Of a DNA stretch of 64,000 nt, positions 35,362-45,140 are shown piece after piece. The position numbers and the translations under genes were made by a program. Numbering within the stretch: the stretch's first letter is position 1; each line of letters begins with the position of its first letter. Source of the DNA: Myxococcales bacterium (GTDB lineage Bacteria > Myxococcota_A > Polyangia > Polyangiales > Polyangiaceae); NCBI GenBank assembly GCA_025355005.1, contig JANXLV010000064.1, positions 1 to 64,000 on the forward strand. The letters run 5' to 3'. Under the pieces are notes generated by a model. The model saw nothing but the letters and a program-made list of their open reading frames with translations. It did not search any database and was not told where the DNA came from.

Positions 35362-38300
35362 ATGCGTCATCTCCTTCGCCTCCTTGTAGCGTTGTTCGTC
35401 CTTGGCCTCGCGATCGCCCCCTCGGGTTGCTCGGAGGAGCGAGACCCCATCAACCGCGTGCAGTCTGCAGCCTTGCCGAAGACCTTCTTCGTGGGCGAGA
35501 AGCTGGCTGATCCGAGCGACGATCCCGAGTTCTACATGCACACGACCGTGGTCGACGTGGCCGCTGGTGCGGACTCCGAAGGGCTCTTCACCAGCTCCGA
35601 CGCGCAGCCAACCGTACGCGTGAAATGGGAGATCACGGAGAAGTCGTTGCTCGCGCGGCTCACCTACGAGCGCATCACCGACACCGATCACACGGGGCTC
35701 CGCGCGACCCCCAACGGCCAGGTCGTGGCCGCGTTCGACATCACCGGACACTTCGACATTCGCCGTGAGTACAACAGCGTCACCGGCGAGGAGTCGAACG
35801 TCATCCTCGAGAACACGACGGACCGCGCCTGGTACGACCGCTCCTTCTTCCGCGTCGACTGGTCGAAGAACCTCATCACCACGGCCTACGAGCTCGACAC
35901 GGTCTCCGCTCTCGGGATCGAAGGCGCCGTCGCCTTCGAGGCGCTCACCTACTACGTGGACGACCCGAAGAGCCCCGATCACCCGGTGGTCGACCTCGCG
36001 AACGGCTACCTCGACACCACGATCAAGGTCTTCGCGAAGCCGCAGATGATTCACGATCCTGACTGGGGCGACGTGCCGGCTTGCTACCTCACGGGGAACG
36101 CCCCGCTGGCGAACTGCAACCCGAGCGAGGTGGTTCTCCGTCAGGCCTTCATGAAGGTCGTCGATCACGACTTCGAGGCCCTCGACTACGACGGCAACCG
36201 CATGGATCTGTTCGGATGGTTCTCTAACGATCGCTTTGGCTACGATCGGCACTACGGCATCGTCGACGACAAGTGGCACCGCTTCGCGTCGAAGTGGAAC
36301 GTGTTCGAGAAGTCGCACGCGAGCCCCGTCGTCGCATGCGCGTCACCCAGCTCCACGCCGGTCGGCAAGGACCCGCACCGCGACGAGAACGCGGACGGCA
36401 CGGAGGACGAGTGCGCAAGCGTCGGCCGCGGCTCGCGCTGCGACGCGTTCCGTGGAGAATGCACGCTTCCCCTGCGCGACCGCAAGGTGAAGACCACGGT
36501 CTGGTACGTGAACCAGGGCTTCGCGGAGGACCTCTTCGAAGGCACGGCGAAGATGCTCGACGGATGGAGCGAAGCCACGCGCGTCGCGATCCAGGCCGGG
36601 CGGCTCGCCGAGTGCCGCAAGACGAAGGGCGCAAGCTGCAACGCCGAGATGGGCTGGCCCGCTCGCTGGGCAGACGACTTCTCGCCGCCGGTCGGCTCCG
36701 GCTCGGCTGCGGAGGTCGGACGCGTCTTCGTGCTCTGCCACAACCCCGTCGACCCCACGAAGGACGACCCCGCGTGCGGTGCGGCAGCGGACAAGGATGG
36801 CGTGCCGATCGTCCGCCGCCTCGGTGACATTCGATACAACTTCATCAACCTGGTCGCGTCGCCGCAGTTCGAGAGCCCCTGGGGCATCATGGTCGACGCC
36901 GAGGATCCGCTCACCGGCGAGAAGATCGCGGGCAGCGTCAACCAGTGGTCGGCCGTGCTCGATCGCGCGGCGGCGACGCTCGTCGATCTCCTGGCCCTCC
37001 TCAATGGAGAGATGCTGCCGACCGACTACATCGAAGGTCAGAACGTGTCCGCGTGGGTCGCGGCAAACCGTCCCGGCGGTAAGGGCGAGGCGTTCGTCGC
37101 CATGGATGCGAACGAGACGGCGTCGCGCGCGGCTGCGTTCGATCCCCAGGTGATCGCCCCGTACCTTGGCGGGCTCTCGGGCGCGCAGAAGGTCTCGCAC
37201 GCACCGCCCGCACAGCGTCGCAAGCAACGCTTGCAGTCGCTGCTGGACGCGAATCGCCTGGGCCCCGGCAACGGCGTCCTCGCTTCGCGGCTCACCCAGC
37301 TCAAGAGCACGTCGATCGAAGCAGCGATGGTCTCGCCGGAAATGGCGCAGGCTGCGGGCTTCGATCCGAGCATGCCGGTCACGAAGGACGCGATCAAGCG
37401 CGGCACTCCGTTCGGCAAGATGAACCCTGTCCTCCGTCGCGAGCGCGACCGCTCGAAGCGAATGGCGCAGGCCGCACGGCACTCCTGCAAGCTGGACTCA
37501 CCCGAGCCGGACAACCTGCTTGGCCTCGCGAAGTACGCGGCGCGCCTCTTCCCCAAGCCGGATCCCAAGAATCCGACGGCGGTCGCCACGCACAAGGATG
37601 CAGTCTACAACTGGGCGCGCCACGAGTACTCCGCTTCGGTCTACGCGCACGAGATGGGGCACTCGATGGGGCTCCGTCACAACTTCGCGGCCTCGTTCGA
37701 CTCGCTGAACTACGCCCCCCAGTACTGGCAGCTGCGCACGAACAACGGCACGGTCACCGCCGCGTGCGCTGACGGCAACACCAACGGCGCCGCCTGCGTG
37801 GGTCCACGCTGGAAGGATCCCCTCACCGTCGACGAGACAGACGGCAACATCCACAAGTACGGCACCACCAGCGTCATGGACTATCCGGGCGACCAGAACC
37901 ACGACATGGACCTCCAGGGCAAATACGATCGCGCCGCGATCCGCTTTGGCTATGGCGGCGTCGTCGATGTCTGGGATGGCGGTGGCGTCAGCGTGACCGG
38001 CAGCGGCGATGGGCGAAAGAAGGCGTACGAGCTCAGCGCCTTCGCGCAGGGAACGGGCCTCTTCGGGATCGAAGACCTCCCCACGGTCGATCCCGCGGTC
38101 GGACCGGCCCACCTCCACTACAGCGCATACCAGACGGAGTTCGGCTTGCTCGGGGACTGCACGGCGTCATCCGCGCCGGACGCGATCCTCGGCAAGAAGT
38201 GCAACGAGCATGCGATGGACGTCGTGGGCTACGACGTCATGCGCGATTTCGCCGCCGATCCCGCCTGGGCGAGCTACCTGTTCGGGATCGCGCCACGCTC

Positions 38301-39714
38301 GGTTGACGACAAGGGTCGCGTGCGACGCGGCTACATGTTCATGAGCGACGAGTACGCCGATTCCGGCAACGTCCCTGCCTTCACCTACGACGCAGGCGCG
38401 GACGCGTACGAGCAGATTCGCTTCCTCGAGGCCGCCTACGAGAACCGCTACATCCTGGACGCCTTCCGTCACAACCGCGTGAACTTCAACTCCGAGGCCG
38501 TGGTCGGGCGCCTGCAAGCGCACTACCTGGACACGATCCAGCTCATCTCGAAGACGTTCGCCTTCGGAATGGTGCTCTCGGCCGACGATCCGAGCGTCCC
38601 CAACAAGGAGCTCCTGGACGACGGCAACTGGGGTGCGCTCAGCATGGGCAGCACGATCGCGTTCGACATGTTCGCGCGCATCCTCACGCGCCCCGAGCCC
38701 GGGTACTACTGCAACGCAAACGCGGACAGCTGCGTCGGCGGGCAACCTTACGGGCTCGATCTCGATCTCTACGTGGCCGACTCCGCGCCGCTCCCTGCGG
38801 CCTCTCCTTACGACTTCCACTTGCCGCTCGGCCCAGGTCGCTACGTCCACAACGACTTCGACTACGGCAAGGGTTACTGGTGGGCCGACTACCAGAAGCA
38901 AGTCGGCGCCTATTACGAGAAGACGTGGGCGACCTTCTACCTCGCAGAGGCGTTCGACTCCTTCATCTCGAATTCGAAGGAAGACTTCGTGGACGGCCGC
39001 TACAAGAACGTGAACTTCGCCACGGTGTATCCCGCGCAGACGCGGCGCCTGTTCGCGTCGCTCTTCACCGGCGACACGGCGCAGTTCGGGCCGTGGGTCG
39101 CTGGCTCGAAGGCGCCGGGCACGAATCCAGCGGATGGCGTCATCACCTACCCCGCGTGGCACGCGCTCACCGACGTGGGCCTTGGCACGCGCCCCGCGAA
39201 CGCGAAGCTCCTGGACCCCAACTGGGGCTTCAACGAGCAGCTCTACGCCATGGTCTGGTCCACGATGTACTTCCCGACGAACTGGTCACAGAGCTTCGTT
39301 GACGAGTCGCGGATCACGACGCTCGCAGCCGACCAGGTCAACTGGCCAGTCACCGAGACCTTCACGTTCTACGATCCCCAGAGCGGCAAGACGTACCGCG
39401 CGCACTCGACAGGGACAGAGAGTATCTTCGGCGTCGATCACGAGAAGGGCATCGGCGCACGCATGCTCGAGTGGGCGACCACGCTGCTCATCCAGACGTA
39501 CATCGTCGAGACCGACGCGATGGGCTTCATCAAGTACAACGCCGACGGCACCGTGAAGCTACAGCTCGACGTCAACGGTCTACCGCAGAAGGACCCCATG
39601 GCGCCGGGCGCAGACGCGCAGCTCCGGAAGTACATGGACCAGGTGGACATCTTCCGGCAGCTCACCGCCGAGTTCTCCCGCTCGCTCGGAGACGCTGACC
39701 TCCCCCAACCTTGA
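35362..39714 (+). CDS. Large metzincin-type zinc metalloprotease lipoprotein
   Basis: 1450 residues. Signal and lipobox at FVLGLAIAPSGC. The zinc site is HEMGHSMGLRH (H763, E764, H767, H773), the extended metzincin HExxHxxGxxH, with a Met-turn TSVMDYPG (Met839) downstream. The 700-residue N-terminal region is beta-rich; the 600-residue C-terminal region has no assigned domain here. This size and build match the myxobacterial zinc-dependent metalloprotease group (DUF5117/DUF4953-like). Its likely job is to digest external protein at the outer surface. The ATG at 35362 is where the signal peptide starts, although the frame is open back to 35152. Confidence 0.9.
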   Translation: MRHLLRLLVALFVLGLAIAPSGCSEERDPINRVQSAALPKTFFVGEKLADPSDDPEFYMHTTVVDVAAGADSEGLFTSSDAQPTVRVKWEITEKSLLARLTYERITDTDHTGLRATPNGQVVAAFDITGHFDIRREYNSVTGEESNVILENTTDRAWYDRSFFRVDWSKNLITTAYELDTVSALGIEGAVAFEALTYYVDDPKSPDHPVVDLANGYLDTTIKVFAKPQMIHDPDWGDVPACYLTGNAPLANCNPSEVVLRQAFMKVVDHDFEALDYDGNRMDLFGWFSNDRFGYDRHYGIVDDKWHRFASKWNVFEKSHASPVVACASPSSTPVGKDPHRDENADGTEDECASVGRGSRCDAFRGECTLPLRDRKVKTTVWYVNQGFAEDLFEGTAKMLDGWSEATRVAIQAGRLAECRKTKGASCNAEMGWPARWADDFSPPVGSGSAAEVGRVFVLCHNPVDPTKDDPACGAAADKDGVPIVRRLGDIRYNFINLVASPQFESPWGIMVDAEDPLTGEKIAGSVNQWSAVLDRAAATLVDLLALLNGEMLPTDYIEGQNVSAWVAANRPGGKGEAFVAMDANETASRAAAFDPQVIAPYLGGLSGAQKVSHAPPAQRRKQRLQSLLDANRLGPGNGVLASRLTQLKSTSIEAAMVSPEMAQAAGFDPSMPVTKDAIKRGTPFGKMNPVLRRERDRSKRMAQAARHSCKLDSPEPDNLLGLAKYAARLFPKPDPKNPTAVATHKDAVYNWARHEYSASVYAHEMGHSMGLRHNFAASFDSLNYAPQYWQLRTNNGTVTAACADGNTNGAACVGPRWKDPLTVDETDGNIHKYGTTSVMDYPGDQNHDMDLQGKYDRAAIRFGYGGVVDVWDGGGVSVTGSGDGRKKAYELSAFAQGTGLFGIEDLPTVDPAVGPAHLHYSAYQTEFGLLGDCTASSAPDAILGKKCNEHAMDVVGYDVMRDFAADPAWASYLFGIAPRSVDDKGRVRRGYMFMSDEYADSGNVPAFTYDAGADAYEQIRFLEAAYENRYILDAFRHNRVNFNSEAVVGRLQAHYLDTIQLISKTFAFGMVLSADDPSVPNKELLDDGNWGALSMGSTIAFDMFARILTRPEPGYYCNANADSCVGGQPYGLDLDLYVADSAPLPAASPYDFHLPLGPGRYVHNDFDYGKGYWWADYQKQVGAYYEKTWATFYLAEAFDSFISNSKEDFVDGRYKNVNFATVYPAQTRRLFASLFTGDTAQFGPWVAGSKAPGTNPADGVITYPAWHALTDVGLGTRPANAKLLDPNWGFNEQLYAMVWSTMYFPTNWSQSFVDESRITTLAADQVNWPVTETFTFYDPQSGKTYRAHSTGTESIFGVDHEKGIGARMLEWATTLLIQTYIVETDAMGFIKYNADGTVKLQLDVNGLPQKDPMAPGADAQLRKYMDQVDIFRQLTAEFSRSLGDADLPQP

Positions 39715-39721
39715 GCGCGTC

Positions 39722-40249
39722 TCAGTCACCGGCCTCCAAGTCGTCAGCATCGCCGTCGGGTCCGTCGTCACCCGCGTCGGCGGTGGTGCTCGCGTCCGCC
39801 GTACCGTCGCTCGCGTCGACCGCTGTGCCGTCGGCAAGGTTGCCGGCATCGTCCGCGCTGCCCGCGTCGCCGCCGTCGTAGGTGCAGGTCGGCTCGTTGC
39901 CGGTGCTCATGCACCACTTGCACGTCCTGTAGGCGGCGAGCGCCGCAACGCACGTGGGGTCATCGGCGGCGCCAAGGGCGACCGTGGTCGCGTAGGGCGG
40001 GCACACCGTGGAGACGTAGGTGGTGCCACTACCGACCAGACACACGGGATCGCAGCCCGAGCTCCCCGTGCCTCCGGTGACGATGTCGAGCGCGGTGTAG
40101 TCGTCGAGGCAGTCGTTCGCTTGCTCGTAGAGCTGCGCGCTGTAGATGTGCGTCGGCGTGTCGTCGCAACCAGGCGCGACCCAGAGCGTGAGCGTGAGCG
40201 GCGCGAGCACGGCGATGAGCGCGAATGCAGCCTTCGGAAGACGCATCAT
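39722..40249 (-). CDS. Cys-rich lipoprotein coupled to the TonB receptor
   Basis: 175 residues. Signal ending LTLWVAPGC, then about ten cysteines (NDCLDDY, SSGCDPVCLVG, TCKWCMSTGNEPTCTYDGG), ending in an Asp/Ala-rich tail of about 45 residues. The ATG overlaps the receptor stop by four bases (ATGA), with GGAGG four bases upstream. It probably acts as a surface or periplasmic partner of the receptor, by analogy with lipoprotein-TonB pairs; this is inference. Confidence 0.8.
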   Translation of the reverse strand: MMRLPKAAFALIAVLAPLTLTLWVAPGCDDTPTHIYSAQLYEQANDCLDDYTALDIVTGGTGSSGCDPVCLVGSGTTYVSTVCPPYATTVALGAADDPTCVAALAAYRTCKWCMSTGNEPTCTYDGGDAGSADDAGNLADGTAVDASDGTADASTTADAGDDGPDGDADDLEAGD

Positions 40250-43188
40250 GGGCCTCCGAACGTCGCGCCCACCGAGGCGAAGAACGTTCGCCCCGGCTGC
40301 AGCATCGTCGTCTGGCGGAACTCGGTGCTCACGGGCGCGACCTGCCGCCAGTCGGCGATGTTGTAGAAGCCGACCGCATAGCGCACGCCCCACTTCGGCT
40401 CGACGCCCGAGAGGATCAGGTCCCAGATGACCGATGCGTCGGTCTTGTTCTGCGGGTCGGGGCTCGTTGCCTGGTCATTGCGATCAAAGCGCGCGCCTTC
40501 GAGCGTGACGCGCGTCATGGCGGTGAGCGCACGGCCGAGCACGGGGACCGCGCCCTTCACCGAGACGAGCCACGGCGGCACGTTGGGGACCTCGCGGAGA
40601 TCAGCGCTACGTCTGTATGCGAGGACATCGGAGACCTGATCGGACTTCATGTACTGCGAGCGCTGGAGCGAGCCGGCCGCCGAGAGCATCCAGCCCGATT
40701 TCCATTCGCGGCGCGCCTCGAGCTCGGTGCCGACACTCGTGACCGGCGTCTGCGTGTTCGTGTATTGCGAGATCTGCTGTACCGGATCGATGTCGCGCAG
40801 CACGATGAGGTTACGAACGTAGTTGCCATAGACGGAGAGGATGCCGGTCGTGGTCGTGGAGAATCGGTGTGAGTACTCGACCTCGGCCGAGTAGACGTCC
40901 TCCGGACGGAGGTCTGGCGCAGGGGGCTGTCCGTATCCAGAGTAGTAGAGCTCGTAGATGCTCGGCGCGCGGAACGCCTTGCCGACCAGCACCTTCACGT
41001 TGTCGCGCTCGTAGGGCTTCAGGATCAACGCGATGCGCGGGTTGAGCGACGAGCCGAACGTCGAATAGGTGTCGAAGCGCGCGCCCGCGGAGATCTTCGC
41101 GCGGTCCGACGGAGAGACGTCGGCGAGGAGATACGCGGCGCCGACGACGAACGGGCGCCGATCGTCGAGGACGGTCCCTTGCTGCTCGTCCGCGACCGTC
41201 TGGTGCACGGCGAAGTGGTCCTGCACCTCGCCGCCGCCAGTGAGCCGAAGTCGCGACCACGGCGAGTAGATGAAGCGTTGCTCCGCGCCGACCCATGCGC
41301 CGTCGTACCCATCTACCTCGATGCCGGACGGGGGGAGGTGAGCGAAGGTGCCGCGGTAGCCGTAGTAGTTGGCGTGCGCGCGTGAGAGCGACTGCAATGA
41401 GTCGGTGATCTTCGGCTCGTATCGCAGCTCCAACATCCCGCGCGTGTCGGTCTGGCGCGTGCGCTTGTCGCCGACGATCGTCACGAACTCGCCGCTCGGC
41501 AGGTGCTTCTGCTGGGAATTGAGCGACCACTGCGCCGTGAGCGCCTTCCACCAGACCTGTCCGGTCCACGTGCCCACGTTGAGCCCGTCCACGCCGCGCG
41601 CATTGCCGGCGACCGATGCTGGGCCGTCGGACACGTGTTCGGGGAAGAAGAAGTCGCGCCCTGCGCCCTTGCCGCCGGAGAAGGACACCCACGCGCCGGA
41701 GTCGGGCCCGAAGTGCCGCGTGACGCGCATGCGCCCGCGCATCATTCCAGCCTCGGGGGTGGAGGCGCCGACCTCCCAACCGTCGGGCGCGTCGCGTCCG
41801 CGAGGGACGAGATTGATGACGCCCGAGAACGCGTTGGTGCCGTACAGCACGGACCCCGGGCCGCGCACGACCTCGATGTGGTCGATGTCTTCGATGTCGG
41901 TCCTGAGGTCGTAGCTGACATACGACGAGCCGATCCAGTTGTCGTTCATCGGCTGTCCGTCGAGCAGGACGAGCACGCGGTTGCCATAGCTGCCCGGATA
42001 GCCGAGCCCGCGAAAGCCAAGCGATGGGTAGGAGCGATCGTCGGAGACATAGACGCCGCGCGTACCGCGTAGCGCCTCGGCCACGGTGGGATAGCTCATC
42101 GCGCGGAGCTCGGCGCTCGGCAAGACGGAGACGGAGCCGGGCGCGTCCTCGACGGCCTCGGAGGCGCGCGACGCAGCCTGGACCTGCTCCGCCGGCTCGA
42201 GGCTCGCCTCGATCTTCACCTGTTTGTCCGTCTCGACGACGACGACCTGGTCGACGGGACGAAACCCGCGCAGGCTGACCCGCACGCGATGCGTCCCGAT
42301 CGGCGTGGTGACGACGGCGGGAGCGAAGCCTTGCGCGCGGCCATCGACCTCGATGAGCGCGCTTGGCTCGTCGGCCTCGACGACCACGGCGCCCGTCCTC
42401 GCAGCGAACGCCACGAGCTGCGGCGGATGCACCGGGACCGTCTCCTTTGCGGTGACAGCGACGACGATCTGCGTGCTCTGGAATCCAGCGCGAGAGACGT
42501 ACATCGTGTGTGTACCCGGTGTGGCCGGGAGATCGCACGGGACGACGCAGCCGGGAGGACCGCCCTCGCTGTCGAGGCGTACCTCGGCGCCTGCCGTGTC
42601 TCCAGTCACGCGGATGGTTCCGAGAATGCGTACGAGCCTGAGCGAGACCACGGACTCCCGGCCGAGCGTCGCGTCGACGACGTCCGAGCTCACGTCCTCG
42701 TATCCGTCGAGCTCGGCGATCACCCTGTATTTCCCAGGCGGAAGGCCAAGTCGCTGCGGCGCGTTGCCGCGCTCGCCGAGGTCCTTGCGATCGAGATAGA
42801 GCCTCGCGCCCGGAGGAACCGTGACGACCTTCAGCACGCCGACCCTCGGAGCGATGCGCGCGATGGCCTCCTCGACGCGCGCGCGCGTGGGCGCGTCCTT
42901 CTCTCCGTCGAGAGCGCGTACGTAGTAGCGATACGCCTCGGGATAGCGCTTCAGTTGCTCGTACGTGCGCGCGATGTTGTAGACGACGTTGCGGTTGGGC
43001 GCGAGCCGGTTCGACGCGAGGAAGTGCTCGAGCGCCCCCACGAAATCGTGAGCCTTGTAGCGCTCTGCGCCGAGCTGGAACTGGAGGTCAACTTCGTCGG
43101 CCACGTCGTCCGCAAGAGCAGAGGGCGAGAGCATGACGAGCGCCGCAAACGCCGCAAACATCGTGAAGGAGCGGCGTTGGCGGCGCAT
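40246..43188 (-). CDS. TonB-dependent receptor with N-terminal TPR and PEGA domains
   Basis: 980 residues. Signal peptide (1-26), TPR-like helices (30-110), three PEGA-like beta modules (about 118-185, 188-255, 265-330), then a plug domain starting VEDAPGSVSVLPSAEL (347-362) with IEVVRGPGSVLYGTNAFSGV (437-456), and an outer-membrane barrel to the end. Typical receptors carry only a signal and perhaps a short N-terminal extension. Its start and the stop of the kinase gene share one base (TGATG), so translation is coupled. The ligand is unknown. Putting TPR-PEGA on the periplasmic end suggests that it docks to other envelope proteins. Confidence 0.9.
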   Translation of the reverse strand: MRRQRRSFTMFAAFAALVMLSPSALADDVADEVDLQFQLGAERYKAHDFVGALEHFLASNRLAPNRNVVYNIARTYEQLKRYPEAYRYYVRALDGEKDAPTRARVEEAIARIAPRVGVLKVVTVPPGARLYLDRKDLGERGNAPQRLGLPPGKYRVIAELDGYEDVSSDVVDATLGRESVVSLRLVRILGTIRVTGDTAGAEVRLDSEGGPPGCVVPCDLPATPGTHTMYVSRAGFQSTQIVVAVTAKETVPVHPPQLVAFAARTGAVVVEADEPSALIEVDGRAQGFAPAVVTTPIGTHRVRVSLRGFRPVDQVVVVETDKQVKIEASLEPAEQVQAASRASEAVEDAPGSVSVLPSAELRAMSYPTVAEALRGTRGVYVSDDRSYPSLGFRGLGYPGSYGNRVLVLLDGQPMNDNWIGSSYVSYDLRTDIEDIDHIEVVRGPGSVLYGTNAFSGVINLVPRGRDAPDGWEVGASTPEAGMMRGRMRVTRHFGPDSGAWVSFSGGKGAGRDFFFPEHVSDGPASVAGNARGVDGLNVGTWTGQVWWKALTAQWSLNSQQKHLPSGEFVTIVGDKRTRQTDTRGMLELRYEPKITDSLQSLSRAHANYYGYRGTFAHLPPSGIEVDGYDGAWVGAEQRFIYSPWSRLRLTGGGEVQDHFAVHQTVADEQQGTVLDDRRPFVVGAAYLLADVSPSDRAKISAGARFDTYSTFGSSLNPRIALILKPYERDNVKVLVGKAFRAPSIYELYYSGYGQPPAPDLRPEDVYSAEVEYSHRFSTTTTGILSVYGNYVRNLIVLRDIDPVQQISQYTNTQTPVTSVGTELEARREWKSGWMLSAAGSLQRSQYMKSDQVSDVLAYRRSADLREVPNVPPWLVSVKGAVPVLGRALTAMTRVTLEGARFDRNDQATSPDPQNKTDASVIWDLILSGVEPKWGVRYAVGFYNIADWRQVAPVSTEFRQTTMLQPGRTFFASVGATFGGP

Positions 43189-44720
43189 CAGTGCGTGAGC
43201 TTGATGTCGAGAGGTACGGAGCCTGCCGGCTGCGCCGGATGCAGGGGTCGATGCGTCGGTGCGCTCGCCGATCGGGAGGGCGCGGAGGATGACGAGGACG
43301 CTGTCGCGGCATTCTCCGCGCTGCTGCCAATGCTGGCAGGAGAGCTGGCAGGAGTGCTGGCAGGAGACGCGACAGACGTGGACGCGGAGGGTTGCGCTGG
43401 AGGAGTGGCTGTCGGCACGGAGGGGGAGGCGGAGGCGGACGGCTGGTCGTGCCGATCTCCGAAGCCCCCGAACACAAGAACGCCGATGCAGGCGACCGCG
43501 ACGATCGCCGCACCCGCGACGATGATCTTCGCGAGCGGCTTCGGGCGCTCCTCCACGCGCTCCACGTTCTCCGCAAGCAAGGGCGTATTCGCGGTGCCTC
43601 CGAGGCTCAGATTTTGCGCCACCGCGCCCACCGCGCCCGATGCGCCCGATGCGACGGGCGGGGTCGGTTGGGGAGCCGCGCCGATCAGACCGCCGGAAGA
43701 CGGATGCTGCGCGAACGGGTTCGATCTCACGCTCGGTGGTGCCACCGCTACGAACGTCGGCTGGGTACCAAGCGACTGCGCCTCGCCCGGGCCGCTCTGC
43801 GCGAGCTCCAACGAAGGCCTGGACGCGACCGCACCGGGCACCACGCCCGCCAGTGCCACGAGCGCCTCCGCCATCTGCTGTGCGTTCTGGAAGCGATCGG
43901 CCGGCTCGCGGGCGCACGCGCGAAAGAACCAGGCATCAAGCCCAGCGGGCAGCGCCGGCTGCAGCTTGACGAGGCTCGGCAGCGTACGCGTGCAGATCTG
44001 CAGGATGAGATCGCCGAACGACGCGCCGGCGAAGGGCTGAACGCACGTGAGCGCCGTGTAGACGACGAGGCCCAGAGAGTAGAGATCGGAGCGACCGTCG
44101 ATCCCGCGGAGTCCGCGTGCCTGCTCGGGGCTCATGTAGAGCGGCGTGCCGATCATCGCGCCCGTGCGGGTCGTGGACTGCGTCTCGTCGGCCATGGAGA
44201 ACTTGGCGATGCCGAAATCGAGGACCTTCACGACGACGCCGTCGTCGTCCTCGGACTCGGACATGAAGATGTTGTCCGGCTTGATGTCGCGATGGATGAT
44301 TCCGAGCGTGTGCGCGCGGCCGAGCGCCCGCGCTACGTGCGTGACGATCTGGACGACGCCAGCAAGGGGCATCGCGCCGGCGCGCTCGAGCCGCGCCTGG
44401 AGGGACTCACCGCGCAGGAGCTCCATGGCGATGAACGGCGTGCCGTCCTCGAGCTCTCCGTTGTCGAAGATCTGCACGACGTGGCGCGACTGCAGCTTCG
44501 CGCCCGCCTTCGCCTCCGTGTCGAAGCGTTTTCGGATCTCCGCGTGACGCGCAAGATCGCTGGTGATGAGCTTCACCGCGACCTGTTTTCCGAGGCCAAG
44601 ATGGGTGGCAGACCAGACCGTGCCCATGCCGCCCTGACCGATCATGGCCTCCAGCTTGTACTTGCCCGCAAGCACGGCGCCAGCCGCGACCACGGGGGAC
44701 GTGGGCACCTCACTCCCCAT
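43188..44720 (-). CDS. Hanks-type Ser/Thr protein kinase, coupled to the TonB receptor
   Basis: 510 residues. Kinase domain with glycine loop GQGGMG (28-33), Lys50, HRDIKPDN (D145), DFG (168-170) and SPE (197-199). After a Pro/Ala/Ser linker lies one membrane helix (about 399-419) and an 85-residue low-complexity Ser/Ala/Pro tail outside the membrane. First gene of an operon of three whose members overlap by one and four bases. A kinase that is translated together with an outer-membrane receptor would suit a surface-sensing pathway. Confidence 0.93.
   Translation of the reverse strand: MGSEVPTSPVVAAGAVLAGKYKLEAMIGQGGMGTVWSATHLGLGKQVAVKLITSDLARHAEIRKRFDTEAKAGAKLQSRHVVQIFDNGELEDGTPFIAMELLRGESLQARLERAGAMPLAGVVQIVTHVARALGRAHTLGIIHRDIKPDNIFMSESEDDDGVVVKVLDFGIAKFSMADETQSTTRTGAMIGTPLYMSPEQARGLRGIDGRSDLYSLGLVVYTALTCVQPFAGASFGDLILQICTRTLPSLVKLQPALPAGLDAWFFRACAREPADRFQNAQQMAEALVALAGVVPGAVASRPSLELAQSGPGEAQSLGTQPTFVAVAPPSVRSNPFAQHPSSGGLIGAAPQPTPPVASGASGAVGAVAQNLSLGGTANTPLLAENVERVEERPKPLAKIIVAGAAIVAVACIGVLVFGGFGDRHDQPSASASPSVPTATPPAQPSASTSVASPASTPASSPASIGSSAENAATASSSSSAPSRSASAPTHRPLHPAQPAGSVPLDIKLTH
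43331..43366 (-). repeat. Three 12-base tandem repeats in the kinase tail
   Basis: The unit (t/a)gctggcaggag occurs three times without gaps and encodes part of the Ser/Pro/Ala-rich extracytoplasmic tail of the kinase. The unit length keeps the frame, so tail length could vary. Confidence 0.8.
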
Positions 44721-44794
44721 TCTCCTAGCGTACCGCGGCCGAGCGGTCCTTGTCCGCTGATTTGCGTATTTGCGCGGCGTGATATCAATGGCGG

Positions 44795-45058
44795 GTGTCC
44801 CGTCACACTGCTCCTATTGCTTCGGTCGTGCTCGCCGCGTCGGCGTTCATCCTCATCATGGTGAGCGTCTCGTGCAGGAAGAAAGAGTGCACGATCGCGG
44901 ACCAGTGCCCGAACGGAGGCGACGAGTGCGGGTGGCTCGTCAGCGACAAGACGCCCCTCTGCCCGCCGAAGATGGAGAAGGCGCGGCTGGTGAAGGTCTG
45001 CGAGCGCGAGAACCTGATGGGCGCAGGGCGAATCGGCGTGTTCTGCCCGTCGCCGTGA
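44795..45058 (+). CDS. Small Cys-containing lipoprotein
   Basis: 87 residues from a GTG start: signal and lipobox (ILIMVSVSC), then a short mature part with six cysteines (CTIADQCPNGGDECGWLV, PLCPPK, VCEREN, VFCPSP). No family recognised. Lies 74 bases from the divergent kinase gene. Confidence 0.68.
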   Translation: MSRHTAPIASVVLAASAFILIMVSVSCRKKECTIADQCPNGGDECGWLVSDKTPLCPPKMEKARLVKVCERENLMGAGRIGVFCPSP

Positions 45059-45140
45059 AACCCGCAGAGGCCTGACGATCAGTCCAAGGTCCCGGCGGCA
45101 CGCGGGTCCAAGCCCCATCGCTTCGGCGCGGAGGTCATCC

